From: Polycyclovorans sp964425915
Lineage (GTDB): Bacteria; Pseudomonadota; Gammaproteobacteria; Nevskiales; Nevskiaceae
Assembly: GCA_964425915.1 (NCBI GenBank)
Contig: CAYROO010000003.1
Coordinates: 310,001-374,000 of the forward strand
Length of the DNA: 64,000 nt
Direction: 5' to 3'
Both the position numbers and the translations under genes were made by a program. Each line of letters starts with the position of its first letter. The stretch's first letter is position 1. Under the pieces are notes generated by a model. It saw only the letters and a list, made by a program, of their open reading frames with translations, had not been told where the DNA came from and did no database searches. Shown in pieces: positions 17,824 to 24,693 of the stretch.

Positions 17824-19641
17824 TCAGCTGACCTCACCCAACAGGCCGCACACCGCATCGGGCAGCCCCAGTGAGGAACACAGGGGCGCCAGGGGCGTAT
17901 CGGGGTCGAGCAAACCGCAGAACGCCTCGGGCACGCCGGCTTCCCGGCAACGCTCGGCATAGGCGTCCTGGACGAACGCCAGCCGCAGCGCGATGTCCAC
18001 CAACAGACAGTTGCCCGCACCCGGATCGACGCAGCCGCTCAGGTAGTCGGGGACTGCGGCGGCGGCCGGCGCGTCGAACAGCGGGATGTAGCCCTGCAGC
18101 CGCAGCAGCGGCGCCGTCAACGGCCCCAGCGAGACGAACTCCTCGTAGCCGGTGAACGGCACCAGAAAGCCGGTCTCGCCGGTCAGATCGATATAGCTGA
18201 ACTCCTCTTCCGGCAGGATGTAGCCGAAGGAATTCTGGGTGAGGCCCAACAGCATGACCGTGGCATCCGGATTGGCCTGCGCCGCCAGGTCACGGATGAA
18301 CTGGCCGAAGGTGTTGGTGGCCTCGCCGGGGATGGTGGCGATCTCCAGCCCGCCGGCACCGCCGATGCTGACCCGGGTCACCCGGGTATCGGCGGTCAGG
18401 GCCACTTGGGTCAGCTCCGTGGTCACGGTCTCCAGCAGTGGTCCCAGCGCAGGAATCGACAGCAAGGCCCGCGGCGTGAAGTTGTAGTAGCGATTGAAGG
18501 CGCCCAGGGCCCCCACCGCCGTAAAGGCGGGGTTGGTCACCGGCAAGGTCACCATCTGCTGGCGAATCGTCAGTTGCGGCGCCAGCGGACGGAAGTCCTG
18601 GGTGACCGCCACGCTCGCCAGGTCATTGCCGCGGCAGCGCACCCGCTCGTAGGCGTCCGGGTCCTCGGTGACACACTGCCCGCCGGACGGCGAGGCGTCG
18701 GCGATCGGTCCATTGAAATAGAGCGCGACGCCGCCATCGCGCTCCATCCGTTCCATCGCCCCAAACACGTAGTCCGGGTGCGGCACCCGCGGATCTTCGT
18801 TGATGCTGGTCGGATGTGCCGCGTACTGCAGGATCTGGGCGACGATGCGGCCGGCGTCATCGCGCGCCCGCAGCACCACCAGATGGTCATCGGCATCGTC
18901 GTCGGGGTCGATCCGCGGCCGGCGGTAATTGTTGAAGTCGCTGGTGCGGCCTTCCGCCACCGCCAGATTCACCGGGCGCAGCGCCTGCAGGGCCTCGGCC
19001 AGCGCGGCCTCGGCACCGGCGTAGAGCGTGTTGTCGATCCAGTCCTGCGGCACCCCGCCCCACAAGCCCTGAAGGTCGGGGCCTGCATGCGTGTGAGTCT
19101 GGCCGAAGACAATGTCGTCGGCGCTGAGGCACAGGTCCTCGGCACAGCTCAGCGCCACCAGCCGCGCCCGCAGTGCCTCCTGGATGAGATTGCCGGCACC
19201 GATGGCATCGAGGGTGACGAACAGCACCCGCACCTCGCCCTGCGTCAGCAGCATCAGCCGTAGGCTGATCGGCTCCGCGTCGTGGCGCACGGTGCTGACG
19301 TGCACCGGGGCTGACGCCGGCTCGGTGAGGCTGGCGCCCAGCGCGGCGAAGGGATTGGGCAGATTCTGCGTGGGATTGAGCCCGAAGCCGCCCAGGTTGA
19401 ACCGCTGGGTATGCTCGCCAATACCCAGACGCGGTTCCGTCACGCCTTCGATGTGGGCCTCGCTGGGCGCCACGGTCACCCGCGCCGCGCCGGCGCACAG
19501 CGTCTCGCCCCCGCAGCTTCGCGGGGGCGTGCCGCCAGCACCACCGCCATCGGACACCGCCAACGGCGCGCTGCTGCCGCAGGCCGTCAAGACGCCGCAC
19601 ACAACCGCCAGGGCCAGCGCCCGGCCAGACCACCGCTTCAT
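17824..19641 (-). CDS. Ceramidase-like lipoprotein (first gene of tandem pair)
   Basis: 605 residues. Signal peptide with lipobox LTA-Cys21, a Gly-rich linker, then a neutral/alkaline ceramidase-type domain. It contains RLGIGEHTQRFNLGGFG near 71-87, the metal-binding GQTHTHAGPD (His183, His185) and AAHPTS with His276 and Ser279 in the catalytic-serine context. A C-terminal region has paired cysteines. It is clearly related in design to the following gene but much shorter, so they are probably divergent paralogues rather than a recent duplication. RBS GGGAGG lies 6 bases before the ATG. A reverse-oriented Pho-box-like element lies 60-77 bases upstream. Confidence 0.77.
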   Translation of the reverse strand: MKRWSGRALALAVVCGVLTACGSSAPLAVSDGGGAGGTPPRSCGGETLCAGAARVTVAPSEAHIEGVTEPRLGIGEHTQRFNLGGFGLNPTQNLPNPFAALGASLTEPASAPVHVSTVRHDAEPISLRLMLLTQGEVRVLFVTLDAIGAGNLIQEALRARLVALSCAEDLCLSADDIVFGQTHTHAGPDLQGLWGGVPQDWIDNTLYAGAEAALAEALQALRPVNLAVAEGRTSDFNNYRRPRIDPDDDADDHLVVLRARDDAGRIVAQILQYAAHPTSINEDPRVPHPDYVFGAMERMERDGGVALYFNGPIADASPSGGQCVTEDPDAYERVRCRGNDLASVAVTQDFRPLAPQLTIRQQMVTLPVTNPAFTAVGALGAFNRYYNFTPRALLSIPALGPLLETVTTELTQVALTADTRVTRVSIGGAGGLEIATIPGEATNTFGQFIRDLAAQANPDATVMLLGLTQNSFGYILPEEEFSYIDLTGETGFLVPFTGYEEFVSLGPLTAPLLRLQGYIPLFDAPAAAAVPDYLSGCVDPGAGNCLLVDIALRLAFVQDAYAERCREAGVPEAFCGLLDPDTPLAPLCSSLGLPDAVCGLLGEVS

Positions 19642-19700
19642 GATGCGCCTCCCGCCAATTCTGGCGCTGATCGGTCAGGACCCTCCTGCCGCCGAGCGCT

Positions 19701-19718
19701 CTGTCATCTGTTCGTCAT
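19701..19718 (+). promoter_or_regulatory. Pho-box-like direct repeat in the ceramidase / rsmB divergent region
   Basis: CTGTCAT (19701-19707) and TCGTCAT (19712-19718) are 11 bases apart, the geometry of a PhoB site; the first copy is a perfect consensus 7-mer. Read on the plus strand it points toward rsmB, but no -10 element follows at the usual distance. It lies 60-77 bases upstream of the minus-strand ceramidase operon, in reverse orientation. Target gene unresolved. Confidence 0.45.
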
Positions 19719-19805
19719 TCTAGGCATTGCCGCACCGCCCGCATGGGTAAATCCGGCCCCGCGCCCGAATCATTAGAATGCGCGTCCCGCCGAACCTCTG
19801 CCGCC

Positions 19806-21113
19806 ATGTCCCAGCCCGCCAGCCCCGCCGCCAGCCGCGCCACGGCCGCCCGTGCCATCGCGGCCGTGCGCCGGGGCCGCAGTCTCGACGATGCCCTTCC
19901 GGTAGACGCCGACAGCCTGGCCCGCGCCATCAGCTATGGCGTGCTGCGGCAGCTCACCCGGCTCGATGTTCTGCTCGACAGCCTCACCGAGCGTCCGTTG
20001 AAAAAGGGCAGTGATCTGCAGGCCCTGGTGCTGTGCGGCCTGCACCAACTGCTGGACATGGCGGTACCGCCCCATGCCGCGCTCAACGAAACCGTCAGCG
20101 CCTGCGCCTTGATCGAGCAGCCGCGGGCGCGCGGCCTGGTCAATGCCCTGCTGCGCCGGGTGCAGCGAGAAGGCCCGGCCCTGGTGGCGGCGCTGCCGCG
20201 GCATGCCTCGGTGCGCTGGTCGTACCCCGACTGGATGCTCAATACCCTGCGGCAAGACTGGGGTGCGCGCACCGACGCGGTGCTGTCCGCCGGCAATGAA
20301 CAGGCACCGATGACCTTGCGGGTCAACCGGCGACAGGGATCGGCATCGGACTATCAGAGTCGGCTGCGGAAGGAAGGCCTGGAATCGGAGTTGATCGAGG
20401 GTCTCCCCGACGCACTGCGGCTGACGCAGGCGGTCTCGGTCGAACGCCTGCCCGGCTTCGCCACCGGCGCCGTCTCGGTGCAGGATGCCGCGGCGCAGCT
20501 GGCCGCCGAACTGCTCGACGTGCGGGACGGCCAGCGTGTGCTCGATGCCTGCGCCGCACCTGGCGGCAAGACCGCCCAGCTGCTGGAGCGGGCCGACCTG
20601 CAGGTCACGGCCGTCGACAGCGACCCCACCCGGCTTGGCCGCATGCGCCGCGCGCTCGACCGCCTCGGCCTGCAGGCCCAACTGGCGCTATCCGACGCCG
20701 CCGACGTCAAACGTTGGTGGGATGGCCAGCCGTTTGATCGCATCCTGATCGACGCCCCCTGCTCGGGCACGGGTGTGATCCGCCGTCATCCCGACATCAA
20801 GTGGCTGCGCCGGGATACCGACATCCCCCCCCTGGTGCTGACCCAGCGCCGCCTGCTGGATCGACTGTGGCCCTTGCTCAAGCCGGATGGCGTACTGGTC
20901 TACGCCACCTGTTCGGTGCTGCGCGCCGAGGGCGACGACGGCATCAGGGCGTTTCTGCAACGGACCCCGGATGCACGCCCTAGCGCCATCAACAGCGGCG
21001 TCGGCCTGGCCGAGCGCTGCGGCCTGCGCATCCCGCCCGGTGGCGACTTCGATGGCTTCTACTACGCGCGTCTGGTGAAGCGCGGCAATGTTCCGGTAAC
21101 TGGCGTACGCTAG
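19806..21113 (+). CDS. rsmB: 16S rRNA m5C967 methyltransferase RsmB
   Basis: Methylates C967 of 16S rRNA using SAM. 435 residues: N-terminal NusB-like helical RNA-binding domain (about 1-140) and C-terminal methyltransferase domain. Motifs are LDACAAPGGKTAQL (SAM binding), DAPCSGTGVIRRHPDIKW with the PC motif cysteine, and VYATCSV with the catalytic TCS cysteine. ATG at 19806 fits the NusB domain start. In many relatives rsmB directly follows fmt and precedes trkA; here the ceramidase segment precedes it and no trkA follows. Confidence 0.96.
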   Translation: MSQPASPAASRATAARAIAAVRRGRSLDDALPVDADSLARAISYGVLRQLTRLDVLLDSLTERPLKKGSDLQALVLCGLHQLLDMAVPPHAALNETVSACALIEQPRARGLVNALLRRVQREGPALVAALPRHASVRWSYPDWMLNTLRQDWGARTDAVLSAGNEQAPMTLRVNRRQGSASDYQSRLRKEGLESELIEGLPDALRLTQAVSVERLPGFATGAVSVQDAAAQLAAELLDVRDGQRVLDACAAPGGKTAQLLERADLQVTAVDSDPTRLGRMRRALDRLGLQAQLALSDAADVKRWWDGQPFDRILIDAPCSGTGVIRRHPDIKWLRRDTDIPPLVLTQRRLLDRLWPLLKPDGVLVYATCSVLRAEGDDGIRAFLQRTPDARPSAINSGVGLAERCGLRIPPGGDFDGFYYARLVKRGNVPVTGVR

Positions 21114-21128
21114 GCTCGACGCACTGAA

Positions 21129-21145
21129 ATGGTGCGTCGCACCAT
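21129..21145. promoter_or_regulatory. 17-base perfect palindrome upstream of the outer-membrane protein gene
   Basis: ATGGTGCG-T-CGCACCAT is a perfect inverted repeat with 8-base arms around a single T. It lies 15 bases after rsmB and 20 bases before the ATG of the barrel gene, close to its RBS. It could be a regulator's operator or an RNA hairpin in the 5' leader; no poly-T follows, so it is not a standard terminator. Confidence 0.5.
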
Positions 21146-21164
21146 CACATTGGGAGAGACCGAT

Positions 21165-21758
21165 ATGAAGAAGTGGATTGCAATGGCCGCGCTGGCGGGG
21201 GCGATGCCGATGGCCGCCAATGCCGAAATCCTGGCCTCGGTGGAGGCCTTCGGATCGTTCAGTGAGTTCGACTATGGCGGCGGGTTGGATGAAGACAGCG
21301 ACGGCTTTGGCCTGCGCGGTCGCGTCAACCTGCCCGGCACCGGCTTTTTCGCCCGCGCCGAGCTGCTGGACGAGGAAACCGACAGTGGCGCGGATTACAC
21401 CGAGACCCGGCTGGGTGGCGGCATCAGCACCTCGCTGACCCCGCTGCTGGATCTGACCGGTGAGCTGCAGTACATCGATGGCGAATACGCGGGCGGCAAG
21501 GCCGACGGCTATGGCGCCTTTGTCAGCCTCGAAGCCGGCCTGCCCATCGTCAGCCTGTACGGCCGTGCAGGTCTGGCATGGCTGGAATCCGATGTTGGCA
21601 GCGTCGACCTCGACGGGACTGAGTTCACCCTGGGTGCCTATGTCGGTCTTGGGATCATCGGGCTGTTCGCGGAGTACCGCATGCTGACCCTTGAGCCGGA
21701 TGGCGGTGGTGACCTGGATATCGATGGTTACCGCCTCGGCGCCCGCGTCGCGTTCTGA
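21165..21758 (+). CDS. Small outer-membrane beta-barrel protein
   Basis: 197 residues with a Sec signal peptide (cleavage after AANA, about residue 20). Alternating hydrophobic/polar strands follow, and the protein ends in Phe (RVAF), the usual C-terminal signature for BAM-inserted barrels. Acidic periplasmic or extracellular turns such as GGGLDEDSDG and EPDGGGDLD could bind cations. The size suggests 8 strands, as in the YfaZ/OmpW size class, but the exact family is not recognised. RBS GGGAGA lies before the ATG. An intrinsic terminator follows, so it is likely monocistronic. Confidence 0.75.
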   Translation: MKKWIAMAALAGAMPMAANAEILASVEAFGSFSEFDYGGGLDEDSDGFGLRGRVNLPGTGFFARAELLDEETDSGADYTETRLGGGISTSLTPLLDLTGELQYIDGEYAGGKADGYGAFVSLEAGLPIVSLYGRAGLAWLESDVGSVDLDGTEFTLGAYVGLGIIGLFAEYRMLTLEPDGGGDLDIDGYRLGARVAF

Positions 21759-21780
21759 AGCGCGTATCGCCACGACAACA

Positions 21781-21805
21781 GGGGAGGCTCCGGCCTCCCC
21801 TTTTT
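21781..21805 (+). terminator. Rho-independent terminator after the outer-membrane protein gene
   Basis: Seven-base stem GGGGAGG (21781-21787), loop CTCCGG, CCTCCCC (21794-21800) followed by TTTTT (21801-21805), 22 bases after the stop codon. Confidence 0.92.
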
Positions 21806-21822
21806 GTTGCCGGCGCCGGCGC

Positions 21823-21851
21823 CTGTCACACAGCGGTCACGCCATTGTCAT
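21823..21851 (+). promoter_or_regulatory. Triple Pho box upstream of the glycosyltransferase gene
   Basis: Three direct 7-mers at exact 11-base spacing: CTGTCAC (21823-21829), CGGTCAC (21834-21840) and TTGTCAT (21845-21851). All keep the GTCAY core of the PhoB recognition sequence. A TAGTCT at 21873-21878 may be the -10 element; it is 21 bases after the last repeat, one helical repeat more than at the other sites. The ATG follows at 21907. Confidence 0.8.
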
Positions 21852-21906
21852 AACGGCGAGACGCCCGCCCCCTAGTCTGCAGACAGTCCAAAGGAGCACC
21901 CAGCCA

Positions 21907-23040
21907 ATGCGGATTGCCTACGGCGTGATGGGATACGGGCGTGGCCATGCCATGCGGACCATGAGCGTACTACCGGCCCTGATGGCCGAGCACGAGGTCA
22001 CAGTATTTGCTGGCGGCGACGCCTATGACGTACTGGCGCCGCTGTTTCCGACCGTGCGCATCCCCACCATCGGCTATCGCTACAACGACCGCGGCGGCCA
22101 TTCGCTGCTGCGCACCGTGCGTGAAAACCTGGCGCCGATGCGCGACCTGTTGTTTGGCGGCGACGGCATGGCGCAGGTCGAGCGCGAGTGCCGCAACCGT
22201 GGCATCGAACTGGTGATCTCCGATTCCGAAGCCTGGACCCACCGCGTCGCGCAGCGCTTGGGCTTGCCACGGATCAGCTTCGACCACGTCGGCATCATCG
22301 CGTACTGCGAGCCGCACTTCCCACCCGACCTGTGGCTGACCGGCATGCGCGATGCGGTCGGCTACCGCCAGTTGATGGGTGTGCCCGAACGTATTCTCAT
22401 CGCCAGCTTCTACCCGGCCGAGGGCGCCTACCCGGGCGTGAAGGTGGTGGGGCCGATGCTGCGCGACGTGGTGAAACAGCAGAAACCGCGCGAAGGCGAC
22501 TATCTGCTGTGCTATTTCAACAAGGGTGAGCACCAGTATCGTCCGCATGTGGACCGCGCCCTGCGACTGCTCGACTGCCCGGTGGTGGTCTATGGCACAC
22601 CGCACCGCGGACAGGTCGACAACATCGATTTCCGCGCCCCCAGCAACGACGGTTTCGTGCGGGATCTGGCCGGCTGCAAGGCGGTGCTCTCCACCGCCGG
22701 CAATCAGCTGATCGGCGAGGCCCTGCACTTCGGGAAGCCCTTCCTGGCGGTGCCGGAGGAGGCGTTCGAACAGCGGCTCAACGCCCACATGATTGAGCGC
22801 ATGGGCATTGGGCTGCGTGCCGACCTCAATACGCTGACACCCTCCGACATTGACCGCTTCATGGGGCACTACGACTGGTATCGCTCCAACATGTCGCAGC
22901 ATGCCGGTGACGGTCGTGCGGAAGCCATCGCCACGCTGCAGCGGTTCATTGAAGAGCTGGTACCGGGCAGCGCCAAGGCCTGCGCCGGCGCCCGCAACCG
23001 CAAGCCGGGGCTGACGGTCACCCGCACCGCCGCCGCCTGA
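21907..23040 (+). CDS. GT-B-fold glycosyltransferase, probable Pho-regulated glycolipid or glycan synthase
   Basis: 377 residues. N-terminal Gly-rich loop GVMGYGRGH near residues 5-13 and C-terminal sugar-nucleotide motif AGNQLIGEALHFGKP, as in MurG/MGDG-synthase-like and GT1-like enzymes. It belongs to the uncharacterised 'VC2487-type' glycosyltransferases as far as can be judged by eye. The acceptor is unknown; a lipid acceptor is attractive because the gene carries a triple Pho box and phosphate-starved bacteria often replace phospholipids by glycolipids. RBS AAGGAG lies 10 bases before the ATG at 21907. The yhhN-like gene follows 28 bases later. Confidence 0.75.
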   Translation: MRIAYGVMGYGRGHAMRTMSVLPALMAEHEVTVFAGGDAYDVLAPLFPTVRIPTIGYRYNDRGGHSLLRTVRENLAPMRDLLFGGDGMAQVERECRNRGIELVISDSEAWTHRVAQRLGLPRISFDHVGIIAYCEPHFPPDLWLTGMRDAVGYRQLMGVPERILIASFYPAEGAYPGVKVVGPMLRDVVKQQKPREGDYLLCYFNKGEHQYRPHVDRALRLLDCPVVVYGTPHRGQVDNIDFRAPSNDGFVRDLAGCKAVLSTAGNQLIGEALHFGKPFLAVPEEAFEQRLNAHMIERMGIGLRADLNTLTPSDIDRFMGHYDWYRSNMSQHAGDGRAEAIATLQRFIEELVPGSAKACAGARNRKPGLTVTRTAAA

Positions 23041-23068
23041 GGGTCAGCGGGCGGCTACACTGCCGCCC

Positions 23069-23701
23069 ATGTACACCGACCTGCTCTGCGCCCTGATCGC
23101 CGCGCTGGCCGCGGCCGCCATACTCTGCGACCGCGACGGCCGCCGGCACGCAGCGTTCTATGCGCTCAAGCCGCTGACCACCGTGGCCATCATCGGGCTC
23201 GCCCTGAGCCTGCCCGACGCCGCCGCATCCCCCTGGTTGCTGGCGGGCTTGGGCTTCTGCCTGATGGGTGACATCGCGCTTTTGGGGGACAGCAACCGCG
23301 CGTTCATTGCCGGCCTGAGCAGCTTCCTGATCGGGCACCTGCTGCTGATCCCGGCCTTGCTACTGCCCCTGGATGGCCCGGCGTGGCCGCCCTTGAGTGG
23401 CCTGGTCCTGGTGGGGACCGCCTTCATGCTGGTGCAGCTGCTGCCGCATACCGGCGTGCTGAAGTGGCCGGTGCTGATCTACAGTCTGGTGCTCACCGGG
23501 CTGGCGATTGCCGCCATCACCCGTGGCGCTGCCGTCGGCGGTCTGGCCGGCTGGCTGGCGGCAGCGGGCGGACTGCTGTTCGCGCTGTCGGATGGTGTGC
23601 TGGGATGGCGTCGCTTCCGCGGCCCGTTCCCGGGCTCACAGGCGGTCGTGCTGTCCACCTACTGGGGGGCACTCACCACCCTGGTTCTGTCCTTCGCCTG
23701 A
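23069..23701 (+). CDS. YhhN family integral membrane protein (lysoplasmalogenase-like)
   Basis: 210 residues, about eight hydrophobic segments, matching the YhhN/TMEM86 family. Conserved elements visible are the KPLTT motif (about residues 34-38), LMGDIALL near 70, and the SDGVLGW segment near 177. TMEM86 proteins hydrolyse the vinyl-ether bond of lysoplasmalogens; bacterial members are mostly untested. It follows the Pho-box glycosyltransferase in the same direction and may share its transcript. Its last 66 bases overlap the convergent HNH gene. Confidence 0.8.
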   Translation: MYTDLLCALIAALAAAAILCDRDGRRHAAFYALKPLTTVAIIGLALSLPDAAASPWLLAGLGFCLMGDIALLGDSNRAFIAGLSSFLIGHLLLIPALLLPLDGPAWPPLSGLVLVGTAFMLVQLLPHTGVLKWPVLIYSLVLTGLAIAAITRGAAVGGLAGWLAAAGGLLFALSDGVLGWRRFRGPFPGSQAVVLSTYWGALTTLVLSFA

Positions 23702-24112
23702 GCGCCAGCAGCGTAGCGCCTCGATCAGACCCAGCGTCGGGCGCGGCGCCGACATCAGCAGCGGCTCCACCTGCGCCCATCGCAGTGGGCGCCCGCGTTC
23801 GTCGCGGTACTGGTAGGTGCTGAGGTCGCTGAACTGCAGGGTGCCGGGAAACAGGCGGCACCATTCACGGCTGACGGCGCTGCGCGGCGTCCAGGGCGCC
23901 GGCAGCACGCGCGACGACCCCTTGCGGCCGTTGCAGCTGATACAGCACAACACCAGGTTGTGGTGGTGATCCGGCCCACCCAACAGCAGCGGGATGACGT
24001 GGTCAATGCTGCGATTGTCCTTGGTCAAAACGCAGCCACAGTAGTAGCAGTTCTTCTGACGCCGCATCAGACGCGCCAGTCGCCGCCGCTTGGTCGAGGC
24101 ATTCATGCCCAT
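23636..24112 (-). CDS. HNH endonuclease family protein
   Basis: 158 residues. Basic N-terminus, then an HNH/zinc-finger nuclease core at residues 22-61: CxxC (Cys22, Cys25), SIDHVIPLLLGG with Asp37-His38, HHNLVLCC with Asn52, and CxxC (Cys57, Cys60) followed by Asn61. The C-terminal half is unassigned. Stand-alone HNH proteins of this type may nick or cut DNA; biological role unknown. Start at 24112 chosen because AGGAGG lies 6 bases upstream. The 3' end overlaps yhhN antisense by 66 bases. Divergent from an XRE regulator gene with a palindromic operator in between. Confidence 0.8.
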   Translation of the reverse strand: MGMNASTKRRRLARLMRRQKNCYYCGCVLTKDNRSIDHVIPLLLGGPDHHHNLVLCCISCNGRKGSSRVLPAPWTPRSAVSREWCRLFPGTLQFSDLSTYQYRDERGRPLRWAQVEPLLMSAPRPTLGLIEALRCWRSGEGQNQGGECPPVGGQHDRL

Positions 24113-24187
24113 GGGCTCCTCCTACCGACGACGGACCGCCGCGGAGCGCGGGGGGCCACGGCGTCAGCCTTCCGTTGCATGCAGATA

Positions 24188-24204
24188 GTTTCGTATTACG
24201 AAAC
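24188..24204. promoter_or_regulatory. 17-base palindromic operator between the HNH and XRE genes
   Basis: GTTTCGTA-T-TACGAAAC is a perfect inverted repeat with 8-base arms, in an AT-rich patch that contrasts with the GC-rich surroundings. It lies 59 bases before the XRE gene and 75 bases before the HNH gene, the expected place for an autoregulated divergent operator. A related half-site, AAACGA, recurs at 24225-24230. Confidence 0.65.
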
Positions 24205-24263
24205 GATTTTTGTCAACGTTAAAGAAACGACAAGCAATCGAGGGCGGGTCACACTCCCGCCCC

Positions 24264-24611
24264 ATGAACGCCCTGGGCCCCAGCCTGCGCAGCATGCGCC
24301 TCTCCCGCGGTTGGTCCCAGGAGCAAATGGGGCTGGAGCTGGGGGTGTCGAAGGCCACCATCAGCAAGTGGGAAAGTGGGCGCAGTCAGCCCGACTGGCC
24401 CACCCTGATCCGCCTGAGATCCCTGTTTGGCAGCCGCTTCAGCCTGGACCAGCTGGCGACCCCGGACGGCGGCATCGCTGAGGGCCCGGCGGCCTATCAC
24501 GCCGAACCTGATGGCGGCCATCTCAGTGAGGACGAGCGCCGCTGGCTGGCCGCCTTCCGCCGCCTGACGCGCCCCCAGCGTGCGGCCTTGCTGGCGCTGG
24601 TCGGCCGCTGA
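24264..24611 (+). CDS. XRE-family (Cro/C1) helix-turn-helix regulator
   Basis: 115 residues. An HTH_3 domain fills residues about 5-60 (SLRSMRLSRGWSQEQMG, GVSKATISKWESG, then a third helix). The C-terminal 55 residues are acidic then basic and have no recognised sensor domain. The ATG at 24264 is chosen because it precedes the HTH directly; the ribosome-binding site is poor. The 17-base palindrome upstream is the natural candidate for its binding site. It may control itself and the divergent HNH gene. Confidence 0.82.
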   Translation: MNALGPSLRSMRLSRGWSQEQMGLELGVSKATISKWESGRSQPDWPTLIRLRSLFGSRFSLDQLATPDGGIAEGPAAYHAEPDGGHLSEDERRWLAAFRRLTRPQRAALLALVGR

Positions 24612-24693
24612 CCACACCACCCTGGGGAACACGCGGCGCTGGCGGCGGTCCTTCGGTATCGTTCCCCATCCCCAATGATCCGAGGAGTTGCTG

